A stretch of DNA of 64,000 bases from Pseudaquabacterium terrae (GTDB taxonomy: Bacteria; Pseudomonadota; Gammaproteobacteria; Burkholderiales; Burkholderiaceae_C): positions 372,001-436,000 of the forward strand of contig NZ_JABRWJ010000006.1 in assembly GCF_013266755.1 (NCBI RefSeq), given 5' to 3'. Shown piece after piece: positions 19,772 to 27,442 of the stretch (within the stretch, counting starts at the first letter, position 1; each line of letters starts with the position of its first letter). The notes under the pieces were generated by a model. The model saw nothing but the letters and a program-made list of their open reading frames with translations, was not told the DNA's origin and searched no databases. Made by a program: the position numbers and the translations under genes.

Positions 19772-21085
19772 CTAGCGTTGAAAAGGAGCGGCCGACGGGG
19801 CTTCTGCCGCCGCGTCGGCCGTGCGCGTGAAGCGCAGGTGGGTGATGTCGAGCGGGAAGACCAGGCCCCAGGTCCATTCGACCCAGATGCGCAGCTTGCG
19901 GCCGAGCGTCGGCATGCGCAGCAGGTAGACCGCGCGCCACAGCAGCCAGGCCGGCAGGCCGGCCAGCGGCAGGCGGCCGAGCAGCGCCACGCCCTTCAGG
20001 TGCCCGGTGGTGGCCATCATTGCCTTGGAGCGGTGGCCGAAGGCGCGCGTGGGCGTGCCGGCGATGCGGGCCAGCAGGTTGTCGGCCAGCCGCTGCGCTT
20101 GCGCCACCGCGAACTGCGCGGTCGGTGGGCAGGGCTTGCCGCCGTCGGCGGCGTTCGGCAGCGCGGCGCAATCGCCGATCGCCCACAGCCCGGGCACGCC
20201 GGGCACCGAGGCATCGGGCGCCACGCGCAGCCGGCCGCGCTCGCTCGGCAGGCCGAGCGTCTCGGCCAGCGCCTGCGCCCGCGTACCGATGGTGCAGACC
20301 ACGGTGCGCGTCGCCAGCCGCGTGCCATCGGCCAGCTCGACCGCCTCGGCCTCGACGCGCGCGGCGCGGGCGCCCAGGCGCACGTCGATGCCGCGGCGGC
20401 GCAGCGAGCGCGCCGCTGCGTCGCCCAGGCGCGCCGGCAGCTCCGGCAGCAGCCGCGCGCCGTCGTGCAGCAAGGTGACGCTGAGCTCCCCTGCCTGCAC
20501 CCGCGGGTAGTAGCGGCGCGCGCTGCGCAGGAAGTCGGCCAGCGAGCCGGCGACCTCGACGCCCGAAAAGCCGCCGCCGACGATCACGAAGCGGCCGAGC
20601 GCCGCACGTTGCGCCGCGTCGCCGGTCAGCTCGATGGCCGCCAGGCGCTGCAGCACGCGGTTGCGGATATGCAGCGCGTCGCCGACCAGCTTCAGCGGCA
20701 GCGCATGCTCGGCCAGCCCGGGGAGCAGCGCCAGGTTGGCGCGCTGGCCGATCGCCAGCACCAGGTGTTCGTAGCCGATCTCGCGCGGGCCGGCCAGCGT
20801 GTCGCAGCGCAGGCGCCGCGCGGCGCTGTCGACCTGGCCGATGCGGCCCATCACGAAGCGCACCGTCGCCGGCGCATGCTGCAGCAGCGCACGGATCGGC
20901 ACGATCACGTGCTCCGGGAACACCGCCGCGCCGACCACCTCGGCCAGCATCGGATTGAAGGTCGTGTAGCTCTCTTCGCTGATCACCAGCAGCTGCCAGC
21001 CAGCGGGCAGGCGCGGTGCCAGCTGCTGCGCCAGCGTCGTGCCGGCGAAGCCGCCGCCGGCGATCACGAGGGTTCGAGGCTGCAT
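19772..21085 (-). CDS. NAD(P)/FAD-dependent oxidoreductase, NDH-2 type
   Basis: A 437-residue flavoprotein. The FAD-binding Rossmann motif GGGFAG is at the very N-terminus (LVIAGGGFAGTTLAQQL), and the second, NADH-binding, motif is VIVGGGFSGVEVAGSL near residue 172. The FAD-closing motif is LWAIGDCAALPNA near residue 300. The C-terminal region with RAVYLLRMPTLGRKL and WVEWTWGLVFPLDITHLRF is the membrane-associating part of type II NADH:quinone dehydrogenases, so electron flow from NADH to quinone is likely. It starts the operon with 3-hydroxybutyrate dehydrogenase and is divergent from a LysR gene. Confidence 0.88.
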   Translation of the reverse strand: MQPRTLVIAGGGFAGTTLAQQLAPRLPAGWQLLVISEESYTTFNPMLAEVVGAAVFPEHVIVPIRALLQHAPATVRFVMGRIGQVDSAARRLRCDTLAGPREIGYEHLVLAIGQRANLALLPGLAEHALPLKLVGDALHIRNRVLQRLAAIELTGDAAQRAALGRFVIVGGGFSGVEVAGSLADFLRSARRYYPRVQAGELSVTLLHDGARLLPELPARLGDAAARSLRRRGIDVRLGARAARVEAEAVELADGTRLATRTVVCTIGTRAQALAETLGLPSERGRLRVAPDASVPGVPGLWAIGDCAALPNAADGGKPCPPTAQFAVAQAQRLADNLLARIAGTPTRAFGHRSKAMMATTGHLKGVALLGRLPLAGLPAWLLWRAVYLLRMPTLGRKLRIWVEWTWGLVFPLDITHLRFTRTADAAAEAPSAAPFQR

Positions 21086-21157
21086 GGGTCGGGTCAGTGG
21101 GAAGGGTGGATGGCTGCGAAGCGTAGGCAGCCCGGCGCGCGCCGTGAAATCGCTTCG

Positions 21158-21175
21158 GCGCATCGGCCGATGCGC
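21158..21175. promoter_or_regulatory. 18-bp perfect palindrome between ndh-type gene and LysR gene
   Basis: GCGCATCGG is followed directly by its exact inverse CCGATGCGC. The site lies 72 bp before the NDH-2-type gene and 56 bp before the divergent LysR start, at the centre of the shared promoter region. It is a good candidate operator for the LysR protein. Inferred from position and symmetry. Confidence 0.5.
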
Positions 21176-21231
21176 GGCGGTTATCGAAGCCGCTGTAAGG
21201 AATCGCGCCGCCGCCGCGACCGACTCCGGCG

Positions 21232-22167
21232 ATGGAGCTCTACCAGATCCGATATTTCCTGGCGGTCGCCGAAACGCTGAACTTCACGCGCGCTTCGGAG
21301 CGCTCGTACGTCAGCCAGCCGGCGTTGACGAAGGCGATCCAGCGCCTCGAAGAGGCGATCGGCGGGCGGCTGTTCGACCGCGGCAAGAGCGTGGTGCAGC
21401 TGACCGAGCTCGGCCACGCCATGCTGCCGAACTTCCGACGCATCTACGACAGTGCCTTGCAGGCGCGCGAGCAGGCGCGGCGGCTGACCAGCGCGCAAAA
21501 GGATGCGGTGCGTGTCGGCGTGATGTGCACGATCGCCTTCGAGCAGGTGCTGCCCGGATTCGCCGCGGTGCTGGAAGGGCGCATCGCCGTGGCGCTGAAC
21601 TTCCGCGAAGGCAACCTCGAAGCCTTGACCGATGCGCTCGACCGCGGCGACATCGAGCTCGGCCTGATGTGCTCGCCGCACGAGACGCCGCGCCGCTTCG
21701 AGGCGCTGCCGCTGTTCGATGAGGACTACGTGATCGCCTTCGGCGACGATCATCGTTTCAACGGCCGCACGCAGATCGAGACCGCCGAGCTGCACCGCGA
21801 GCACTACTGCGAGCGCACCTTCTGCGAGTTTTCGCACTACATCGAGCGCCTGCTCGACGCGCGCGGCGTCGAGCTGCAGGTGGTGCAGCAATCGCACCGC
21901 GAGGACTGGATCCAGGCCTTCGTGCGCGCCAACTTCGGCATCGCGTTCATGCCGCACTCGCTGGCCCGGTCCGCCGGGCTGGCGCATGCGCGCACCGTCG
22001 ATTGCCCGATCGTGAGGCAGGTGAAACTGCTGCGGCTGGCCGAGCGGCCGCCGACGCCGGCGCAGCAGGCGGTGATCGACGCGCTGCGCGGCTACCGGTG
22101 GCCGGCGGCCGACGCCGCGTGCGTGCCGGCGCCGCCTCAGCCGGCCTTCAACGCCAGCAACTCGTAA
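21232..22167 (+). CDS. LysR-type transcriptional regulator
   Basis: A 311-residue regulator starting MELYQIRYFLAVAETLNFTR, a canonical LysR N-terminus. The HTH follows (RASERSYVSQPALTKAIQRL) and then GGRLFDRGKSVVQLTELG. The effector domain begins near residue 92 (AVRVGVMCTIAF) and contains Cys residues near 150 and 190-200 (HYCERTFCEF) that could be redox-sensitive, though nothing proves this. It is divergent from the NDH-2/3-hydroxybutyrate dehydrogenase operon, its probable target. The last 31 bp overlap the convergent cyclase gene. Confidence 0.93.
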   Translation: MELYQIRYFLAVAETLNFTRASERSYVSQPALTKAIQRLEEAIGGRLFDRGKSVVQLTELGHAMLPNFRRIYDSALQAREQARRLTSAQKDAVRVGVMCTIAFEQVLPGFAAVLEGRIAVALNFREGNLEALTDALDRGDIELGLMCSPHETPRRFEALPLFDEDYVIAFGDDHRFNGRTQIETAELHREHYCERTFCEFSHYIERLLDARGVELQVVQQSHREDWIQAFVRANFGIAFMPHSLARSAGLAHARTVDCPIVRQVKLLRLAERPPTPAQQAVIDALRGYRWPAADAACVPAPPQPAFNASNS

Positions 22168-23711
22168 ACCGGCGCCGGCCGCGCGAAGCCCTTCAGCGCC
22201 ATCTCGCCGACCGGGGCGACCTCGGCGAAGCCAGCGGCCTGCGTGGCGACGCGCCGCGACAGCAGCACCTGGCCGGCGCGCGCTTCACCGCACAGGCGCG
22301 CCGCCAGGTTCGTCACCGAGCCGATCGCGCCATAGTCCCAGCGGCCTTCGAAGCCGATCGCGCCGATCGTCGCGTAGCCCTGGGCGATGCCCAGGCCGAG
22401 GTCCAGCTCGTGGCCCTGCTGGCGCCAGCGCTGCACCAGCGGCGCCACGCGCTCGCGCATCGCCTGGGCCATGCGCAGCGCACGCTCGACCGGGTTGGCC
22501 ACCGGCACCGGATCGTTGAAGAAGACCATCATGCCGTCGCCGGTGAAGCGCTCCAGCGTGCCTTCGTGCGCCATCACCAGCGCGCCCATCTCGGCGTGGT
22601 ACTCGCGCAGCACACCCATCACGTCCTCGGGCTCGGCGACCTCGGCGAACGCGGTGAAGCCGCGCAGGTCGAGGAAGCAGACGGTGACCTCGCGCCGGTG
22701 CGACTTCAGCGGGTCGTCGGCGCCGCCCTGCACGATCGCCTCGGCCAGCGGCGGCGAGAAGAAGCGCTTCAGCCGGCCCAGCCGGTCGAGCAGCGCGACT
22801 TGCTCGGCCACGCGCGCTTCGAGCGCCTGGTTCCACTCGGCCAGCGCGCGCAGGTGCTGGGCCTCGCGGTCGCGCAGCCGCTTGCGCTCCAGCGCCGCGC
22901 CGGCGCGCGCGCGCAGCACCACCGGGTCGAAGGGCTTCGGCAGGAAGTCCTCGGCGCCGCCTTCGAGGCAGCGCGCGACGCTGGGCGCCTCGTCGTAGGC
23001 CGAGATCATCAGCACCGGCAGCCCCTGCAGCGCCGCATCGGCCTTCAGCTGCGCCAGCACCTCGATGCCGCTGATGCCCGGCATCATGATGTCCAGCAGC
23101 ACCAGGTCCGGCGGCGGCTGCGCGCCCGGCGTGCGCAGCAGCGCGAGCGCCTCGGCGCCGCCGGCGGCGAACAGCGTGCGGTGGCCGTCGCGCGCGAGCC
23201 AGCGGCCGAGGATCTCGCGGTTGGCCGCGTCGTCGTCGACGACGAGGATGCAACCCGCGGCGGGCGGCGGGTGGTCCGCCGGCCGGGGCGCGGGCGCCGC
23301 CACCGCCGCGCGCTCGGCGCGCGGCGGCGGGACGAGGCCCCCTTCGAGCAGGCGCTGCAACTGCGCCGCTGCCGAGGCGATGTGGTCCAGGTCCTGGCGC
23401 AGCGTCGGCGGGCCGGCCGGCGGCTGCAGGCCGCGCAGCGCCTGCAGCTCGCCGGCGATCGCGTGCAGCGGCGGCGCGAGCCCGGCCACCAGCGTCGCGG
23501 CGTCCGGCGCGGCGGCGTCCTCGGGCGTGACCAGCAGGCTCGCGATGCGCGTGAGCAATAACTTTGCATTGGAGCGTATGCGCTGCAGTGCGGAGGCCAG
23601 CGGCTGCGGCTCCAGGTCCTCCAGCAGCATTTCGCTGTAGCCGATGACATGGTTCAGCGGCGTGCGCAGCTCGTGCCGCAGGTGCGCCAGCCAGGCGGTG
23701 TCGTGGTGCAT
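22137..23711 (-). CDS. HisKA-receiver-class III adenylate/guanylate cyclase protein without kinase ATPase domain
   Basis: A 524-residue cytoplasmic signalling protein of unusual make-up. Residues 10-60 are a HisKA dimerisation/phosphoacceptor segment (LRHELRTPLNHVIGYSEML, His13), but no N, G1 or G2 box of a HATPase domain follows. Residues 153-275 are a receiver domain (ILVVDDD, phospho-Asp207 in LLDIMMPG, KP at 259-260). After a coiled stretch, residues 342-510 are a class III cyclase domain with metal ligands Asp348 (CFLDLRGFT) and Asp392 (RFTGDGMM). His13 could only be phosphorylated by another kinase, most likely the hybrid kinase two genes upstream. The start is 5 bp after the receiver gene. 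Confidence 0.9.
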   Translation of the reverse strand: MHHDTAWLAHLRHELRTPLNHVIGYSEMLLEDLEPQPLASALQRIRSNAKLLLTRIASLLVTPEDAAAPDAATLVAGLAPPLHAIAGELQALRGLQPPAGPPTLRQDLDHIASAAAQLQRLLEGGLVPPPRAERAAVAAPAPRPADHPPPAAGCILVVDDDAANREILGRWLARDGHRTLFAAGGAEALALLRTPGAQPPPDLVLLDIMMPGISGIEVLAQLKADAALQGLPVLMISAYDEAPSVARCLEGGAEDFLPKPFDPVVLRARAGAALERKRLRDREAQHLRALAEWNQALEARVAEQVALLDRLGRLKRFFSPPLAEAIVQGGADDPLKSHRREVTVCFLDLRGFTAFAEVAEPEDVMGVLREYHAEMGALVMAHEGTLERFTGDGMMVFFNDPVPVANPVERALRMAQAMRERVAPLVQRWRQQGHELDLGLGIAQGYATIGAIGFEGRWDYGAIGSVTNLAARLCGEARAGQVLLSRRVATQAAGFAEVAPVGEMALKGFARPAPVYELLALKAG

Positions 23712-23716
23712 CGGAG

Positions 23717-24091
23717 TCAACCCGCGGGCAGCGCCAGCAGCGCCTCGATCTTGGCCAGCAGGCGCGGCAGCTCGACCGGCTTGGTGTCGAAGTCGTCGCA
23801 CCCGGCGGCGAGCGCCAGGTCGCGGTCGCGTGCCATCGCATGCGCGGTCAGCGCGATGACGGGCAGCCTGCGCGTCGCGGCGGCGGCCTTCAGCCGCCGG
23901 GTCGCTTCCAGGCCGTCGATGCCGGGCAGGCTCAGGTCCATCAGCACCAGGTCCGGCGCCTCGCGCGCGGCCAGCGCCAGCCCCTGCTCGGCGTCGATCG
24001 CCAGCAGCACCTGGTAGCCCTTGCGTTCGAGGCGGCGCGACAGCATGTCGCGGTTCATCTCGTTGTCCTCGACGAGCAGGATGCGCACCAT
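23717..24091 (-). CDS. single-domain response regulator (CheY-like)
   Basis: A 124-residue receiver with no output domain. It has acidic pair VEDNEMNRDML at residues 7-17, phospho-Asp52 in LVLMDLSLPG, Thr in IALTAHA and Lys in DTKPVELP near 105. Such proteins pass phosphate or bind partners. It sits between the hybrid kinase and the HisKA-receiver-cyclase gene with 4-5 bp spacing on each side, so the three form one operon and probably one phosphorelay. Confidence 0.93.
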   Translation of the reverse strand: MVRILLVEDNEMNRDMLSRRLERKGYQVLLAIDAEQGLALAAREAPDLVLMDLSLPGIDGLEATRRLKAAAATRRLPVIALTAHAMARDRDLALAAGCDDFDTKPVELPRLLAKIEALLALPAG

Positions 24092-24095
24092 GGGT

Positions 24096-26333
24096 TCATT
24101 CTCCAGCGGGGCGGGCCAGCAGCGTCGCGACGAGGGCGCGCACGTCGGCGAGCAGCCCGTCGTGACCGATGCCGCGCTTTTCGAGCACGCGCACGACCGA
24201 GCCGTTCAGGCGCTGGCGGTCGGCCGCGGTCATGTCCTTCGCGGTGATGATCAGCACCGGGATCGTGTGCGCCGGGTCGTGCTGGCGCAGCTGCGCGACG
24301 AATTCGAAACCATCGACCTCGGGCATCAGCAGGTCGAGCAGGATCGCCCCGGGGCGCACGGTGTGCAGCAGCTGCAGCGCGACGCGGCCGTTTTCGGCCT
24401 CGACCACCGCATGGCCTTCGGCTTCGAGGATGCGGCGCAGCATCGTGCGCATCGCCGCGTCGTCGTCGACGACCAGCACCGGCTTGCCGTGGTGGTGGCG
24501 CGCCAGTGCCGCGAGCAGCCGCTGGCGGTCCACCGGCTTGGTGAGGTAGTCCGCCGCCCCGAGCGCATAACCCGTCTTTCGATCGTCCAGCATGCTGATG
24601 ATGATCACCGGGATGCCGGCGAGGCGCGGGTTGGCCGCCAGTCGCCCCAGCACCTCCCAGCCGTCGGTGTGCGGCATCTTGATGTCCAGCGTGATCAGGT
24701 CGGGGCGGAAAGCGTCGGCCATCTGCAGCGCCTGGTCGCCGTCGGCGGCGGTCAGCACGGCGAAACCTTCGCGCTGCAGCACGCGCTGGAGCAGCTCGCG
24801 CACGCCCGGGTCGTCGTCGACGATCAGCACCGTGCCGGCCGATGGGGAGGCGTCGGGCGCGGCGGTGGCGGCGAGCGCCGAGGTGGTCGTGTCCTGCGAA
24901 GGCACCCCGGCGTCGAGCACCGGCGCCGCGATGCCGACCTCGACGCGCGCCGTGAATCGGCTGCCCCGCCCGGGCTCGCTGTACACCGCGACATCGCCGC
25001 CCATCATCCTGCAGATGCGGCGGCACAGCGCCAGCCCGAGCCCGGTGCCGCCGTACCGCTGCGCGGTGCGTGGATCGGCCTGGCTGAAGGGCTGGAACAG
25101 GCGGCCGATCTGCTCGGCCGTCATGCCGATCCCGGTGTCGACGACCACGATGCGCAGCACCGCGCCGGTGGCCGTCGGCGGCTCGAGCGCCAGCTCCAGC
25201 CGGACGCCGCCGGCCTCGGTGAACTTGTGGGCGTTGGCCAGCAGGTTCAGCACCACCTGGCGGATCTTGGCCTTGTCGCCGTGCAGGCGATCGACGGCGG
25301 CGTCGAGGCGGATGTCGAAGCCGTTGTGGTTTCGCGCGGCCAGCGGCTGGACCACGGCGTGGACCTCGGCGGCCAGCGTGCGCAGGCTGAACCACTCGGC
25401 GTACAGCTCCATCTTGCCGGCTTCGATCTTCGACAGGTCGAGCACCGAATTGATCATCTCCAGCAGTTGCTTGCCGGCGGCGTTGATCTTGCGCAGGTCC
25501 GGCACCAGCGCGGCGGCGTTCAGTCCGGCGGCGTCGTCCTGCAGCATCTCGCTGTAGCCGATGATCGCGTTCAGCGGCGTGCGCAGCTCGTGCGACATGC
25601 TGGCCAGGAACTCGGATTTGTGGCGGCTGGCCTGCTCCAGCACTTGCGTTCGCTCGCGCACGCGCTGCTCGGTCAGCGCCTCGTTCAGGTCGCGGTTCTC
25701 GAAGCGCATCAGCAGCGCATGCACCAGCATGTCGCGGGTCTTGTGCGCGAACGCCAGCATCATCGCCAGCACGATCGCCGCGGCCAGCGCCGCGAGCCAC
25801 GCCAGCGGCGTCGGCTGCAGCAACGCCGAGACGATGAACATCAGCGCGATCGGCACGTTCAGCACATAGGTCACCGGCGGGTAGCTCGCGCTGCCCATCG
25901 AGAAGCTCACCATCAGCGCCATCACGACACACAGCAGCACGGCCACGCGCTCTGCCTCGGGTCCCATGTACGTCAGGCTCAGCGAGCCCCAGGCAACGCT
26001 GGTCGTCAGGCCCATCGCGAGGACCGTGCGCGCGTAGCGCCTGCGTGAGGCGGGGTCCAGACGCGCCACGACCGGCCGCAGCGGCGGCAGCAGCAGCTGC
26101 AGGGCCAGCACCGAAGCGATCACCGATGCGTGCAGCCAGTACGACGGCGGCGGCCACAGCATCGGAAACAGCGCGAATCCGACCACTACGAGACCGGCGA
26201 TCCCGGTGGCCACGCCCAGCCGCGCGTTGCGGTCCAGCAGCTCGATGCACTCCGTGAAGACCTCGGCGTCGCGCGCCGAGGAGCCCGGCTCCAGCACGGC
26301 CGATCGGGGGGGCGCAGAGGAGAATGACCACAT
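24096..26333 (-). CDS. membrane hybrid histidine kinase with two receiver domains
   Basis: A 745-residue sensor kinase. About six hydrophobic helices span residues 38-196 with short loops, so the signal may come from within or near the membrane. HisKA follows with His248 (SMSHELRTPLNAIIGYSEML), then the ATPase domain with N box NLLANAHKF (363-371), G1 DTGIGM (399-404) and G2 GGTGLGL (428-434). Two receivers end the protein: Asp550 (ITLDIKMP) and Asp667 (ILLDLLMP). A short C-terminal tail follows. It heads the operon with a lone receiver and a HisKA-receiver-cyclase protein. Its HisKA segment closely resembles that of the cyclase protein, suggesting shared phosphotransfer. Confidence 0.93.
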   Translation of the reverse strand: MWSFSSAPPRSAVLEPGSSARDAEVFTECIELLDRNARLGVATGIAGLVVVGFALFPMLWPPPSYWLHASVIASVLALQLLLPPLRPVVARLDPASRRRYARTVLAMGLTTSVAWGSLSLTYMGPEAERVAVLLCVVMALMVSFSMGSASYPPVTYVLNVPIALMFIVSALLQPTPLAWLAALAAAIVLAMMLAFAHKTRDMLVHALLMRFENRDLNEALTEQRVRERTQVLEQASRHKSEFLASMSHELRTPLNAIIGYSEMLQDDAAGLNAAALVPDLRKINAAGKQLLEMINSVLDLSKIEAGKMELYAEWFSLRTLAAEVHAVVQPLAARNHNGFDIRLDAAVDRLHGDKAKIRQVVLNLLANAHKFTEAGGVRLELALEPPTATGAVLRIVVVDTGIGMTAEQIGRLFQPFSQADPRTAQRYGGTGLGLALCRRICRMMGGDVAVYSEPGRGSRFTARVEVGIAAPVLDAGVPSQDTTTSALAATAAPDASPSAGTVLIVDDDPGVRELLQRVLQREGFAVLTAADGDQALQMADAFRPDLITLDIKMPHTDGWEVLGRLAANPRLAGIPVIIISMLDDRKTGYALGAADYLTKPVDRQRLLAALARHHHGKPVLVVDDDAAMRTMLRRILEAEGHAVVEAENGRVALQLLHTVRPGAILLDLLMPEVDGFEFVAQLRQHDPAHTIPVLIITAKDMTAADRQRLNGSVVRVLEKRGIGHDGLLADVRALVATLLARPAGE

Positions 26334-26407
26334 GGCGCTCGCAAGGGTACGACAGACCCCGGCGCCCGCACTCCCGCAGACTACTGATGCGCAAAGGCGA
26401 GTCCCCG

Positions 26408-27067
26408 ATGATCCAGCTGCACTACCACCCCGGCAGCGCCAACATGGCGCCGCACATCCTGCTGCACGAGCTCGCGCTGCCGTTCGAGCTGGTGCTCGTC
26501 GACCGCGAGCAGAGCGCGCACAAGAGCAGCGCCTACCTGCAGCTCAACCCGAACGGCCTGATCCCCGTGCTGGTCGACGGCGACCTGGTGCTGTACGAGG
26601 CGGCGGCTATTTGCCTGCACCTGGCCGACCGCGAGCGACAGGCGCAGCTCGCGCCGGCGCTGGGCACGCCCGAGCGCGCGCACTACTACAAGTGGCTGGT
26701 GTGGATGACCAACACGCTGCAGGCGACGCTGATCCACTACTTCTATCCCGATCGTCTGGTCGACGCCGGCAATGTCGACGGCGCGCTTCAGGTGCAGCGC
26801 GCAGCGCAGGCGCGCGTCGGCAGCCTGCTCGACCAGATCGAGGCGCAGCTCGCCGGCCACGGCCAGCCCTGGCTGCTCGGCGCCGGTTACTCGGCCGCCG
26901 ATCCGTACTGCTTCATGCTGTGCCGCTGGACGCGCAACTTCAGCGGCCCGGCCGCGGCGCCGGCGCGCACGCGGCCGGTGATCGCCGCGTACCTGAACCG
27001 CATGCTGGAACGCCCGGCGGTGCAGCGCGTGCTGACCGACGAAGGGCTGCCGCAGCCCTGGGTCTGA
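26408..27067 (+). CDS. glutathione S-transferase family protein
   Basis: A 219-residue protein with the thioredoxin-like N-terminal domain (MIQLHYHPGSANMAPHILL, then NPNGLIPVLVDGDLVLYEAA with the cis-Pro and the glutathione-contacting E-A/S pair near residue 64) and a helical C-terminal domain with the N-capping motif YSAADPYCF. The Ser in PGSANMAP is the likely catalytic residue. AAAGGCGAG before ATG 26408 supports that start over an in-frame ATG at 26387. It is divergent from the hybrid kinase. Substrate unknown. Confidence 0.92.
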   Translation: MIQLHYHPGSANMAPHILLHELALPFELVLVDREQSAHKSSAYLQLNPNGLIPVLVDGDLVLYEAAAICLHLADRERQAQLAPALGTPERAHYYKWLVWMTNTLQATLIHYFYPDRLVDAGNVDGALQVQRAAQARVGSLLDQIEAQLAGHGQPWLLGAGYSAADPYCFMLCRWTRNFSGPAAAPARTRPVIAAYLNRMLERPAVQRVLTDEGLPQPWV

Positions 27068-27070
27068 TGT

Positions 27071-27403
27071 TCAGAGGCTGCCGCTGACCCGCAGCTTCTC
27101 CAGCCGCAACGCGATCGTCTGCTGCAGCTCGCTGATGCGCTGCTGCAGCACGCGGCGCTGCTCGGCGTCGGTGGTCGCGGCCAACGTCTGCCGCAGCTTG
27201 CCGAGCTGCTGCATCAGCTCGACCTCCGCCGGCACGACACCGGCGTCCTTCAGGATCTTGAACGGCAGCCGGAATTCCTCCGGCGTCTCGTCCCAGCCGT
27301 CGCCGTGGTGCAGCGGCTTGCCGTAGCTCGGGGCCGAACGCAGCTCGCCGCTGCGTTCACTGTCGCGCAGGCTCTGCGCAATGTGGTCGTCGAGGGTTGC
27401 CAT
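27071..27403 (-). CDS. DUF1992 (DnaJ-C28-like) domain protein
   Basis: A 110-residue protein with the DUF1992 pattern: MATLDDHIAQSLRDSERSGE, then SYGKPLHHGDGW, PEEFRLPFKILKDAGVVPAEVEL, and a C-terminal coiled region. The same domain is found in the DNAJC28 family and in E. coli YhdN-like proteins. It is soluble and highly charged; the biochemical role is not established. It is convergent with the GST gene (3 bp apart) and 39 bp downstream lies the start side of nothing else; the TRAP permease gene ends 39 bp upstream on the same strand. Confidence 0.85.
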   Translation of the reverse strand: MATLDDHIAQSLRDSERSGELRSAPSYGKPLHHGDGWDETPEEFRLPFKILKDAGVVPAEVELMQQLGKLRQTLAATTDAEQRRVLQQRISELQQTIALRLEKLRVSGSL

Positions 27404-27442
27404 GCCCCGCAGCGTACACCGCCGCGGGTTGGGTTCAATGCC

